A model generated the notes under the pieces. It ran no database searches. It saw only the letters and a program-made list of their open reading frames with translations, and was not told the origin of the DNA. This document shows, one piece after another, positions 8,574 to 17,303 of a stretch of 64,000 bases of DNA. The DNA comes from Anaerobutyricum hallii (GTDB taxonomy: Bacteria > Bacillota > Clostridia > Lachnospirales > Lachnospiraceae): contig NZ_LT907978.1 in the NCBI RefSeq assembly GCF_900209925.1, forward strand, positions 604,001 through 668,000, given 5' to 3'. Position 1 is the first letter of the stretch. Each line of letters starts with the position of its first letter. The translations under genes and the position numbers were made by a program.

Positions 8574-9326
8574 TTGGCAAATAAAATGATGATTGATGAC
8601 CTGAACCTGTATTATGGTCAGTTTCACGCATTAAAGGATATATCTTTAAATATACAGGAAAAAGAGATTACCGCATTTATCGGACCATCCGGTTGTGGTA
8701 AATCTACATTATTAAAATCATTAAACCGTATGAATGATTTAGTGGAAGGATGTAAGATTACCGGTCAGGTAACTTTAGATGAAACAGATATCTACAGAGA
8801 TTTAGATGTGAATCTTCTTAGAAAAAGAGTAGGTATGGTATTCCAGAAACCAAATCCTTTCCCAATGAGTGTATATGATAACGTAGCTTACGGACCAAGA
8901 ACACATGGTATCCGCAGTAAAGCAAAGCTTGACCAGATTGTAGAAGAGGCATTAAGAGGAGCAGCTATCTGGGATGAATTAAAAGACCGCTTGAAAAAGA
9001 GTGCATTAGGTCTATCTGGAGGACAGCAGCAGAGACTTTGTATCGCAAGAGCGCTGGCAGTAAAACCAGAAGTATTGCTTATGGATGAGCCGACCTCCGC
9101 GCTTGACCCGATATCTACGATTAAAATCGAAGAGCTTGCACAGGAATTAAAGAAGGATTACACGATCGTAATGGTAACTCATAATATGCAGCAGGCAACA
9201 CGAATTTCCGACAAAACAGTATTCTTCCTGTTAGGAGAAATTATTGAGACAGGAAAGACAGATGAATTATTCTCTATGCCAAAAGATAAACGTACAGAGG
9301 ATTATATTACAGGGAGGTTTGGTTGA
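8574..9326 (+). CDS. pstB: Phosphate ABC transporter ATPase PstB
   Basis: The 250-residue ATPase has Walker [10 protein letters not shown] (residues ~37-45), a Q-loop in [11 protein letters not shown], the signature LSGGQQQR, Walker [13 protein letters not shown] and the H-loop VTHNM. These are diagnostic for PstB. The TTG start at 8574 follows an AGAAAGGCAGG site with good spacing; ATG 8586 is a weaker alternative. It powers PstCA. The stop is directly followed by phoU (1-bp gap), so the two are co-transcribed. Confidence 0.95.
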   Translation: MANKMMIDDLNLYYGQFHALKDISLNIQEKEITAFIGPSGCGKSTLLKSLNRMNDLVEGCKITGQVTLDETDIYRDLDVNLLRKRVGMVFQKPNPFPMSVYDNVAYGPRTHGIRSKAKLDQIVEEALRGAAIWDELKDRLKKSALGLSGGQQQRLCIARALAVKPEVLLMDEPTSALDPISTIKIEELAQELKKDYTIVMVTHNMQQATRISDKTVFFLLGEIIETGKTDELFSMPKDKRTEDYITGRFG

Positions 9327-9327
9327 T

Positions 9328-9972
9328 ATGCGTATCCGCTTTGATGAACAGTTAGAACAACTTAATGAAGAAATGATCAATATGGGAAATATGATCGAAG
9401 CATCTATTGGAAATGCGGTAAAAGCATTGATGAAGCAAGATGAAGAACTTGCAAAAAAAACGATGGCAGGCGATGAGAAAATTGACCGTACAGAAAGAAA
9501 AATCGAAGACTTATGTCTTAGACTTTTATTACAGCAGCAGCCTGTAGCAAGAGATTTAAGAAATATTTCTTCTGCATTAAAAATGGTAACCGATATGGAA
9601 CGAATTGGAGATCATGCAACAGATATTTCTGAACTGGCGATAGTTCTTTCTAAAAAACCATACGTGAAAAAGTTAGATCATATTGAAGAGATGGCAAAAG
9701 AGACGATGGTTATGCTGATTCAGAGTCTGGAAGCCTTTGTAGAAAAGGATCTAGATAAAGCACAAAAAGTCATTGCACATGATGATGTTGTTGATGACCT
9801 TTTTGAAAAAGTAAAAAAAGAACTGATTGCACTGATTAGAGTTCATGCTGATGAAGGGGAACAGGCAGTAGATCTTTTAATGGTTACAAAGTATTTCGAG
9901 CGAATCGGAGATCATGCAACAAATATTGCAGAATGGGTTATCTTTTCTATTACCGGACAGATTGTAGCATAA
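9328..9972 (+). CDS. phoU: Phosphate signalling protein PhoU
   Basis: The 214-residue, all-helical protein contains the two repeated PhoU signatures, MERIGDHATDISELA and FERIGDHATNIAEW, which carry the metal-binding D/E and H residues. The ATG at 9328 follows GGGAGGTTTGG and lies 1 bp after the pstB stop. PhoU restrains the Pst transporter and passes phosphate status to the PhoR kinase, here encoded 2.7 kb downstream. It is the last gene of the pst operon; an imperfect inverted repeat follows at about 9996-10028. Confidence 0.95.
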   Translation: MRIRFDEQLEQLNEEMINMGNMIEASIGNAVKALMKQDEELAKKTMAGDEKIDRTERKIEDLCLRLLLQQQPVARDLRNISSALKMVTDMERIGDHATDISELAIVLSKKPYVKKLDHIEEMAKETMVMLIQSLEAFVEKDLDKAQKVIAHDDVVDDLFEKVKKELIALIRVHADEGEQAVDLLMVTKYFERIGDHATNIAEWVIFSITGQIVA

Positions 9973-10044
9973 TAAAAGCAATAATTTGGTAATACGTCCT
10001 GTTAGAATCTATGTTTCTAATAGGATGTCGAAAAAAGAAATAAT

Positions 10045-10094
10045 TTTACATAAACTTTACATAGTTCTCTCTTTGGATTTTACATACATATGAT
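10045..10094 (+). promoter_or_regulatory. Pho-box array and -10 region upstream of the Na/Pi cotransporter
   Basis: TTTACA begins at 10045, 10056 and 10079 (steps 11 and 23 bp), the same spacing as before pstS. A TATGAT sequence at 10089-10094 could be the -10 element, with no good -35, which fits an activator-dependent promoter. The transcript would cover the cotransporter, phoB and phoR. Confidence 0.65.
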
Positions 10095-10145
10095 AACGTA
10101 AAAACTACGTATTAGAAAAGTAAAATGTAAAACGGAGGAGAGAAT

Positions 10146-11999
10146 ATGAATATTTTTGGTATTTTATCTATGATAGGGGGACTGGCGTTATTCCTTTATG
10201 GTATGGACGCAATGGGTGCAGGACTTTCAAAGTTATCCGGCGGCCGTATGGAACGTCTTCTTGAGAAACTGACTTCAAAAAGAATTATGGCAGTTTTATT
10301 AGGAGCCGGCGTTACTGCAGTAATCCAGTCTTCATCTGCAACGACAGTAATGGTAGTAGGTTTTGTAAATTCAGGAATCATGAAACTGAACCAGGCTGTC
10401 GGTATCATTATGGGAGCAAATATAGGTACGACAATTACATCCTGGCTCTTAAGTCTTACAGGGATTCAGGGAAGTAGCTTTGTATTACAGATGTTGAAGC
10501 CGTCCTCATTTTCTCCTATCTTAGCTGTGATAGGTGTAGGGCTTATCATGTTCACAAAAAACGAGAAAAAGAAGGATATCGGTAGTATTTTTATTGGATT
10601 TGCCATTTTAATGTATGGAATGGAAGCTATGAGCGGAGCAGTAGCACCTCTTGCAGATAATGAAAAGTTTACCGGTATTCTTACTACGTTTTCTAATCCA
10701 CTTCTTGGACTGTTAGCAGGTACGATTCTTACGGCAGTAATTCAGAGTTCCTCTGCGTCTGTCGGTATTTTACAGGCACTTTGTGCCACAGGAGCGGTTA
10801 ATTTCAGTACAGCTCTTCCAATTATTATGGGACAAAACATCGGTACTTGTATAACAGCGATTATTTCCAGTATTGGTACAAGTAAAAATGCAAAAAGAAC
10901 AGCCGCAGTACATCTTTTCTTTAATATTACCGGAACAATAATCTTTATGGTTGTTTTTTATACTTTAAATGTATTTGTTCATTTTCAGTTTTTAAATACT
11001 GCTGCAAGTCCGGCAGGTATTGCAGTTATCCACAGTTTATTTAATATCGGCGCAACCATTCTTTTATTCCCATTTGCAAATCTGCTTGAAAAAATGGCAA
11101 TTTTTGTGATTCCGGATAAAGAATCTGAAATGGAAGAGATGGAAGAAGAAAAAATCAATCCAGATCTTGCCAGATTGGACGAGCGTTTCTTAGATAAACC
11201 GGGATTTGCGATGGAAGAATGTCGTAGTGTTGCGATTAATATGGCAAGAAAATCACAAAAAGCAATGAATCTTGCGATTGATCTGCTTGGAGAATACAGT
11301 GACAAGACGGCAGACAGAGTAGAAAAATTAGAAAATCAGATTGATCAGTATGAAGATGCGCTTGGTACCTATCTTGTAAAATTAAGTGGGCGGGAGCTTT
11401 CGATAAAAGACAGCCGGGTTTTATCCGTACTGCTTCACTGTATCGGTGACTTTGAGCGGATTTCTGATCATGCCGTAAATATCAGAGATGCCGCAGTGGA
11501 AATGCATAAGAAGGACCTGAAATTTTCTGAAAAAGCAAAACAGGAACTTCGTGTATTTTCTAATGCAATCCGAGATATTTTAGACAGAGCAGTGATGGCG
11601 TTTGAGACAGGCGATGTGGAACTGGCAAAAGAAGTAGAACCATTAGAACAGGTTGTAGATGCCTTAAATAAAGAAGAAAAGCAAAGACATATCAACAGGC
11701 TTCGCACCGGAACATGTACGATTGAACTTGGATTTATTTTGTCGGATATTTCCACAAACTTTGAACGTGCCGCTGACCATTGTTCCAATATTGCAGTATG
11801 CCTGTTACAGGTTGACGAGGGTGGGTTTGACACCCATGAATATCTTGATATACTAAAAGAAGAAAACAGCGAAGAATTTCAACATGAATATATGGAGCTT
11901 AGTGAAAGGTATGCTTTACCGGAAAGTAAACATACTGGCAAGAAAGAAAAGATAGCAAAGACAGAAAAGATGGAGGCAAGAAAAGATAGTGGAAAATAA
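10146..11999 (+). CDS. Na/Pi cotransporter family protein with C-terminal PhoU-like domain
   Basis: The 617-residue protein has a membrane half (residues ~1-320) with two copies of the Na/Pi-cotransporter QSSSA motif: VIQSSSATTVMVVGF and VIQSSSASVGILQAL. Its cytoplasmic half (residues ~350-600) resembles PhoU, with DFERISDHAVNIRD and NFERAADHCSNIAV. This is the NptA/YjbB-type arrangement, in which sodium-coupled phosphate movement is tied to a regulatory domain. It follows a Pho-box array and precedes phoB by 18 bp, so it probably belongs to the Pho regulon. The direction of transport (uptake or release) is not set by sequence. Confidence 0.9.
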   Translation: MNIFGILSMIGGLALFLYGMDAMGAGLSKLSGGRMERLLEKLTSKRIMAVLLGAGVTAVIQSSSATTVMVVGFVNSGIMKLNQAVGIIMGANIGTTITSWLLSLTGIQGSSFVLQMLKPSSFSPILAVIGVGLIMFTKNEKKKDIGSIFIGFAILMYGMEAMSGAVAPLADNEKFTGILTTFSNPLLGLLAGTILTAVIQSSSASVGILQALCATGAVNFSTALPIIMGQNIGTCITAIISSIGTSKNAKRTAAVHLFFNITGTIIFMVVFYTLNVFVHFQFLNTAASPAGIAVIHSLFNIGATILLFPFANLLEKMAIFVIPDKESEMEEMEEEKINPDLARLDERFLDKPGFAMEECRSVAINMARKSQKAMNLAIDLLGEYSDKTADRVEKLENQIDQYEDALGTYLVKLSGRELSIKDSRVLSVLLHCIGDFERISDHAVNIRDAAVEMHKKDLKFSEKAKQELRVFSNAIRDILDRAVMAFETGDVELAKEVEPLEQVVDALNKEEKQRHINRLRTGTCTIELGFILSDISTNFERAADHCSNIAVCLLQVDEGGFDTHEYLDILKEENSEEFQHEYMELSERYALPESKHTGKKEKIAKTEKMEARKDSGK

Positions 12000-12017
12000 T
12001 TATGGAGGAAAATAAGA

Positions 12018-12689
12018 ATGGCAAATATTTATATAGTAGAAGATGATACAAACATTCAGGAAATAGAAGCAATCGCATTAAAAAACAGCGGTCATAACGT
12101 GGAACAGTTTGAAGATGCCAAACATTTTTATAAAAAAATAGAAGAAAAACTTCCTGATCTGGCAATTCTTGATATTATGCTGCCAGATGAAAATGGATAT
12201 GAAATTGTAAAAAAGCTTCGTAAAAATCCAGCAACAAAAAAGCTGCCGATTATTATGGTAACTGCAAAGACATCGGAAATTGATATGGTAAAGGGATTAG
12301 ATATCGGAGCAGACGATTACATAAAAAAACCATTTTCCATTATTGAATTTATTACAAGAATAAAGGCCGTTCTTCGCCGTACTGTAGAACAGCCGGATGA
12401 CAAATATATGACGATTGGAGAAATCTTCCTTGATAATGAGCGTCATATGGTTTATGTAGACAATAAAGGAATTGAGCTTACTTATAAAGAATATGAACTT
12501 TTAAAACTGCTCATGCGTAATGCGGGAATCGTTTTGTCAAGAGAAATGATTATGGAACGTGTATGGGATACAGAATTTGAAGGGGAATCCCGAACCGTTG
12601 ATATGCATATCAAGACTCTTCGTAAAAAGCTGGGCGATAGCAGTAAACATATCAAGACAGTGCGTAATGTCGGATATGTAATGGAATAA
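12018..12689 (+). CDS. phoB: Phosphate-responsive OmpR-family response regulator
   Basis: The 223-residue regulator has a receiver domain (residues ~1-115) with the acidic pair EDD, phospho-acceptor D in LAILDIMLPDENGYE and K in GADDYIKKPF. A winged-helix output domain follows, with RTVDMHIKTLRKKLG. Its position between a phosphate transporter and a PhoR-like kinase, in a phosphate gene cluster, supports a PhoB/PhoP role. The likely DNA sites are the TTTACA arrays at 5735 and 10045. It sits 21 bp before phoR. Confidence 0.88.
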   Translation: MANIYIVEDDTNIQEIEAIALKNSGHNVEQFEDAKHFYKKIEEKLPDLAILDIMLPDENGYEIVKKLRKNPATKKLPIIMVTAKTSEIDMVKGLDIGADDYIKKPFSIIEFITRIKAVLRRTVEQPDDKYMTIGEIFLDNERHMVYVDNKGIELTYKEYELLKLLMRNAGIVLSREMIMERVWDTEFEGESRTVDMHIKTLRKKLGDSSKHIKTVRNVGYVME

Positions 12690-12710
12690 AAAAGAAACAG
12701 GGGAAGTATC

Positions 12711-14024
12711 ATGAGAAGAAAGATTAATGTACAACTGGTAAGTATTTCGCTCATTGCGATTGTTGCTACTATGCTGGTCATGCTGTTTGTATTTTATGAT
12801 TTATTTCAGACACAGGTGCAGGATGACTTAAGAGCCAATGCCATTGTATTGAAAAATACAGGAATTTTTCATTCTGGAAATGAAAATGCATTACATATGG
12901 ATTACAGGAAACTTCGAGTTACATGGATCTCTGCAACAGGAACAGTCCTTTATGATAATGATGCAGATGTAGGAACAATGGATAACCATATGAGTCGTCC
13001 TGAAGTGAAACATGCATTTAAAGATGGAGATGGAAATGCCGTCCGGAAATCTGCGACGATGGATACAAATACTTTTTATTATGCCATAAAGTTAAATGAT
13101 GGTTCGATACTTCGAGTAGCCAGAGAAGCAAGCAATATATGGAGCGTATGCGGAAAGATACTTCCCATCGTAGCGGCTACGATTCTTATTATGATGATTT
13201 TATGTATTATTCTGGCACACATTATGACGAAAAACATTATAAAACCAATCGAGCAGATGGCAGTAGATTTAGACGATTTTTCTGTTATTCCAGCTTATAA
13301 GGAATTAGAGCCATTTGCGGCAACGATTCGGGCACAACATACGGATATTTTAAAAAGTGCCAGAATGCGGCAGGACTTTACGGCAAATGTGTCCCATGAA
13401 TTAAAAACGCCACTTACCGCGATATCCGGTTATGCGGAACTTATGGAAAATGGCATGGTTCCTTCAGAAGAAATTGGAACTTTCTGCCAGAAAATCGAAA
13501 AAAGCGCCCGCCGTCTCCTTTCGCTCATCAATGATATTATCCGTCTTTCTGAATTAGATAGTGCGAATACCCAGCTCATTGTAGAAAAGTTTGACCTTTT
13601 TGAAGAAGCAGCACTCTGTGTAGAAAATATGCAGATTTATGCGGAAAAAAATGATGTGACTATTACATATGAAGGTGGTCCGCAGGAAATCACTGCAAAT
13701 CGGGAGATGATAAACGAGCTGATCAATAATCTTTGTGCCAATGCCATTCGCTATAATAAAAAGAACGGAACAGTAAAGGTCAGAGTAGACAGTGAACAAG
13801 GTCATTCATATTTGAGAGTAGAAGATACTGGAATCGGTATTCCAAAAGAACATCAGAAAAGAATTTTTGAACGATTCTACCGCGTAGATAAAAGCCGTTC
13901 AAAACAGACTGGAGGAACCGGTTTAGGGCTTGCCATCGTAAAACATATCGTTGCACTTCATGATGCAAAACTCGATCTTCAAAGCGAAGTTGGAAAAGGG
14001 ACTACAATTACAGTGACATTTTAA
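12711..14024 (+). CDS. phoR: Phosphate sensor histidine kinase PhoR-like
   Basis: The 437-residue kinase has two membrane segments (residues ~8-30 and ~150-172) enclosing an extracytoplasmic domain. A short linker leads to the HisKA domain with phospho-acceptor H in FTANVSHELKTPLTAI. The ATPase domain has N (NNLCANAIRYN), G1 (VEDTGIGIP) and G2 (GGTGLGLAIVKH) boxes. It should phosphorylate the adjacent regulator under phosphate limitation, with PhoU/Pst input. A terminator follows at 14091. Confidence 0.9.
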   Translation: MRRKINVQLVSISLIAIVATMLVMLFVFYDLFQTQVQDDLRANAIVLKNTGIFHSGNENALHMDYRKLRVTWISATGTVLYDNDADVGTMDNHMSRPEVKHAFKDGDGNAVRKSATMDTNTFYYAIKLNDGSILRVAREASNIWSVCGKILPIVAATILIMMILCIILAHIMTKNIIKPIEQMAVDLDDFSVIPAYKELEPFAATIRAQHTDILKSARMRQDFTANVSHELKTPLTAISGYAELMENGMVPSEEIGTFCQKIEKSARRLLSLINDIIRLSELDSANTQLIVEKFDLFEEAALCVENMQIYAEKNDVTITYEGGPQEITANREMINELINNLCANAIRYNKKNGTVKVRVDSEQGHSYLRVEDTGIGIPKEHQKRIFERFYRVDKSRSKQTGGTGLGLAIVKHIVALHDAKLDLQSEVGKGTTITVTF

Positions 14025-14090
14025 ACTGACTATATTAAACCGATAGGAAAAGCGAATAAAAAGCAAAATAAACTCCAAAAAGAAACAAAG

Positions 14091-14139
14091 TGACCATATT
14101 GACTATATCTAAATTGGATATTTCAATATGGTCATTTTT
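14091..14139 (+). terminator. Terminator after phoR
   Basis: TGACCATATTGA (14091-14102) pairs with TTCAATATGGTCA (14122-14134), followed by a run of five T. It ends the cotransporter-phoB-phoR transcript before pdxS. Confidence 0.8.
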
Positions 14140-14207
14140 GCTGTACTATACGGGCAGATGCAAATGAAAAAGGCAATATTTTATCGGGAAAATGAAAGGA
14201 GTTTATC

Positions 14208-15092
14208 ATGAATAATAATGCAGAAAAACAATATGAATTAAATAAAGAACTTGCTCAGATGTTAAAAGGTGGTGTCATCATGGATGTTACTACTCCGGAG
14301 CAGGCAAAGATTGCAGAAGAAGCTGGTGCATGTGCTGTTATGGCGTTAGAGAGAATTCCAGCGGATATTCGTGCAGCCGGTGGAGTTTCAAGAATGAGCG
14401 ATCCAAAGATGATCCGCGGCATTCAGGAAGCAGTTTCTATTCCGGTTATGGCAAAGTGCCGTATTGGACATTTTGCAGAGGCACAGATTCTTGAAGCAAT
14501 CGAGATTGATTATATTGATGAGAGTGAAGTTCTTTCTCCGGCAGATGATGTTTATCATATTGATAAAAAACAGTTTAAAGTGCCATTTGTATGTGGAGCA
14601 AAAGATTTAGGAGAAGCACTCAGAAGAATCAATGAAGGTGCTTCTATGATCCGTACAAAAGGAGAGCCTGGAACTGGTGATGTTGTACAGGCAGTACGTC
14701 ATATGCGTATGATGAATCGTGAGATTGCACGCATTACTTCTATGAGACAGGATGAACTTTTTGAAGTAGCAAAAGAGTTAAGAGTTCCTTATGAATTAGT
14801 GTTAAAAGTACACGATACCGGAAGACTCCCAGTCGTTAATTTCGCAGCCGGTGGAGTTGCAACTCCGGCAGATGCGGCATTGATGATGCAGCTTGGTGCA
14901 GAGGGAGTATTCGTTGGTTCTGGTATTTTTAAATCCGGTAATCCAAAGAAGAGAGCAGATGCGATTGTAAAAGCGGTTACAAATTATAAAGATGCCAAAA
15001 TGCTTGCAGAGCTTTCTGCTGATTTAGGAGAAGCGATGGTCGGCATTAACGAGAGTGAGATTCAGTTATTAATGGCAGAGAGAGGAAAATAA
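14208..15092 (+). CDS. pdxS: Pyridoxal 5'-phosphate synthase subunit PdxS
   Basis: The 294-residue TIM-barrel protein makes PLP from ribose 5-phosphate, glyceraldehyde 3-phosphate and ammonia. It carries the near-invariant PdxS blocks [39 protein letters not shown], the KCRIGHF lysine segment and [17 protein letters not shown]. The length is normal. It is preceded by AAAGGAG and followed 16 bp later by pdxT, which supplies ammonia. Together they give de novo vitamin B6 synthesis independent of deoxyxylulose phosphate. Confidence 0.98.
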   Translation: MNNNAEKQYELNKELAQMLKGGVIMDVTTPEQAKIAEEAGACAVMALERIPADIRAAGGVSRMSDPKMIRGIQEAVSIPVMAKCRIGHFAEAQILEAIEIDYIDESEVLSPADDVYHIDKKQFKVPFVCGAKDLGEALRRINEGASMIRTKGEPGTGDVVQAVRHMRMMNREIARITSMRQDELFEVAKELRVPYELVLKVHDTGRLPVVNFAAGGVATPADAALMMQLGAEGVFVGSGIFKSGNPKKRADAIVKAVTNYKDAKMLAELSADLGEAMVGINESEIQLLMAERGK

Positions 15093-15107
15093 AGAGAGGA
15101 AAACAAA

Positions 15108-15683
15108 ATGAAGGTTGCGGTACTTGCGGTCCAGGGGGCCTTTATAGAACATGAAAAAGCATTAGAAAGACTTGGTGTGGAGACAGTAGAGCTTAGAAAG
15201 GCAGAAGATTTAGAACAGGATTTTGATGGCCTTGTTCTGCCGGGCGGAGAAAGTACCGTACAGAGCAGACTTTTAAAAGAACTTTCTATGTTTGAACCTT
15301 TAAAGAAAAAAATAGAAGAAGGTCTTCCGGTTTTGGCTACCTGTGCCGGTCTTATTTTACTGGCACAGAATATTTCAAACGATGAGAATCGCTGCTTTGC
15401 TACGTTACCGGTTACTGTAAAGAGAAATGCATACGGAAGGCAGCTTGGAAGCTTCTATTATGAGGGAGAGATTAAAGGAATCGGAACATTTCCTATGGAA
15501 TTTATCCGCGCTCCGTATATTGAATCTGTCGAAAAAAATGTGGAAATCCTTGCACAAGTAGAGGAAAAAATTGTGGGAGTTGCTTACAAAAATCAGTTAG
15601 CATTCTCATTTCATCCGGAATTAACTGGAAATGACAGAATTCATGATAAATTTATAGAACTAATTAAGGTAAGTAATAACTAA
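15108..15683 (+). CDS. pdxT: Pyridoxal 5'-phosphate synthase glutaminase subunit PdxT
   Basis: The 191-residue class-I glutaminase has the PdxT signatures GVLAVQGAF-like N-terminus (AVLAVQGAFIEHE), LPGGESTVQ, the nucleophile Cys in LATCAGLILLA and the H/E pair in FSFHPELTGNDRIH. It hydrolyses glutamine and channels ammonia to PdxS. The two genes form an operon with a 16-bp gap. Confidence 0.97.
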   Translation: MKVAVLAVQGAFIEHEKALERLGVETVELRKAEDLEQDFDGLVLPGGESTVQSRLLKELSMFEPLKKKIEEGLPVLATCAGLILLAQNISNDENRCFATLPVTVKRNAYGRQLGSFYYEGEIKGIGTFPMEFIRAPYIESVEKNVEILAQVEEKIVGVAYKNQLAFSFHPELTGNDRIHDKFIELIKVSNN

Positions 15684-15744
15684 CTTTTACCCTAAGATAC
15701 AGTTGCCAGCTGAAAAAGCCTATGTTACAATAGATGAGAATTAG

Positions 15745-15910
15745 ATACACAGCATATAAGTTCCGAAGGGATGAAAAGAGAATCCGGTGAGAGTCCGGAG
15801 CGAATCCGTCACTGTAAGGGGAGTCTGTACAATAAGCCACTGAGATATTATATTTTGGGAAGGATGTACCGATGGAGAACCAAGTCAGGAGAACTGCTTA
15901 TATGTTTAGT
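15745..15910 (+). ncRNA. Cobalamin riboswitch
   Basis: The conserved blocks occur in order: GAATCCGGTGAGAGTCCGG with AGC, CCGTCACTGTAAGGGGAG, GCCACTG, GGGAAGG, and the B12-box-like AAGTCAGGAGAACTGC. Helix P1 is formed by CATATAAG (15753-15760) and CTTATATG (15897-15904). A Rho-independent terminator lies about 140 bp further on (16051-16081). The genes it would control are the M14-type deacylase and MATE exporter downstream. The open frame across this RNA is not a gene. Confidence 0.92.
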
Positions 15911-16050
15911 CAACTCATCTTACGGAATTTTAAGAGAGCTGTATATCTCGCACATAAATCGACTATATGATTTGCGATGGAATTGGGATTCCAATCTATT
16001 TCAAATTTATTAGGTGATTTATGATTGAAAATTTAGAATACGATAGATGA

Positions 16051-16081
16051 AGAGACTTATAGTGAGTATAGGTCTCTTTTT
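16051..16081 (+). terminator. Terminator of the cobalamin-riboswitch leader
   Basis: AGAGACTTATA (16051-16061) pairs with TATAGGTCTCT (16067-16077), followed by T4. It is placed as the expression platform between the riboswitch and the gene at 16218. A 22-codon frame inside the leader (15902-15970) has no known homologue that I recognise. Confidence 0.75.
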
Positions 16082-16217
16082 CTTATCATAAAAAGCAGCC
16101 ATCCTATAGGAGAAGAGGCAATTTAGGAGTACTTTTTGTTTGAATATACGGAATACTCTTTATGGATGGGAATCATTTTGAGATACAGTATTGTTAAAGG
16201 AGGTTATGTAGAAGTTT

Positions 16218-17303
16218 ATGGGATTTCAGTTAGGCAATCTTTATGTAGAAAAGGGTGAAAAGGTATGTGGATTTTTAAAGCTGCCTTTTACAGAGGATGA
16301 ATTACCCGTAACATTAATCTATGGACAGGAAGAGGGACATACGGTTTTAGTAGACGGAGGAATTCACAATGCAGAATATGTAGGAATTGAGTGTGTCACA
16401 GGACTGGCAGCAAAGCTTCAGCCTAAAGACATTAAAGGAATTCTTATCCTGCTTCATATTGTCAATGTAAATGGATTTAAAGCAAGAACGGTCAGTGTTT
16501 CTGCAGAAGACGGAAAGAATCTCAACCGGGTATTTCCGGGGGATGCGAATGGAACGTATACGGATAAGCTGGCATATTTTATAGAAAAAGAGATTTTTTC
16601 AAAAATAGATTATTATATCGATGTACATAATGGAGATTGGTTTGAGGATTTAACACCATTTATTTATTGTGTCGGTAACGCTCCGGAGGAGACCGTAGCG
16701 GAAGCAGAAAGAATGGCACAGGCAGCAGATATGCCATTTTATGTGAAGTCACAAAGTGGAAAAGGTGGAGCATATAATTATGCCGGAACGTTGGGAATTC
16801 CATCGGTACTGATTGAGCGTGGATGTAATGGTATGTGGTCAGAAGAGGAAGTAGCAGCCTCACAGAAAGATGTAAAGAATATTCTTCGCCGTATCGGTAT
16901 GTTAAAGACAAGACCAACGTTAGCAGAAATGCAGATGCGTGTACCAAAACATATGAATCATGCACATTATGTTGATTCAGAAAAGGCGGGCTGCTGGTTC
17001 CCGAAAAAGAAGGCAGGCCAGATTGTGAAAGCCGGTGAGCTTTTAGGAGAATTAAAAGATTATTTTGGAAATGTCATCGAAGAATTTCGTTTAAAAGAAG
17101 ACGCAATCATTCTGTATCAGACAATTTCTTATTCTGTTCCGGAGAATTCTCCATTAATTGCATATGGACATTATGATATCTGTATTGATGATATGGGAAA
17201 TACACACCAGCATACACATGATGAACTTCATAAACATCGTAAAGAACATTATGACGATCATGCCGGAATTCATTCTCGTGAGATGTGGGAGGATATGATT
17301 TGA
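16218..17303 (+). CDS. M14-type succinylglutamate desuccinylase/aspartoacylase family protein, His-rich tail
   Basis: The 361-residue protein has the zinc-ligand pattern of the AstE/AspA deacylase branch of M14 peptidases: H and E in GGIHNAEYVG (residues ~48-57) and a third His in YYIDVHNGD (~135). A later C-terminal segment carries PSVLIERGCNGMW. The last ~45 residues are very His-rich (THQHTHDELHKHRKEHYDDH), unusual for the family and suited to binding Ni, Co or Zn. It lies downstream of a cobalamin riboswitch and its stop overlaps the MATE gene start (TTGA). This suggests a corrinoid-linked or metal-linked amide substrate made or modified here and exported by the MATE protein; the true substrate is unknown. 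Confidence 0.75.
   Translation: MGFQLGNLYVEKGEKVCGFLKLPFTEDELPVTLIYGQEEGHTVLVDGGIHNAEYVGIECVTGLAAKLQPKDIKGILILLHIVNVNGFKARTVSVSAEDGKNLNRVFPGDANGTYTDKLAYFIEKEIFSKIDYYIDVHNGDWFEDLTPFIYCVGNAPEETVAEAERMAQAADMPFYVKSQSGKGGAYNYAGTLGIPSVLIERGCNGMWSEEEVAASQKDVKNILRRIGMLKTRPTLAEMQMRVPKHMNHAHYVDSEKAGCWFPKKKAGQIVKAGELLGELKDYFGNVIEEFRLKEDAIILYQTISYSVPENSPLIAYGHYDICIDDMGNTHQHTHDELHKHRKEHYDDHAGIHSREMWEDMI

Noticed and set aside
15771-16013. 80-codon ORF between pdxT and the M14 gene
   Set aside because: It lies over the conserved cobalamin riboswitch blocks and has no ribosome-binding site.
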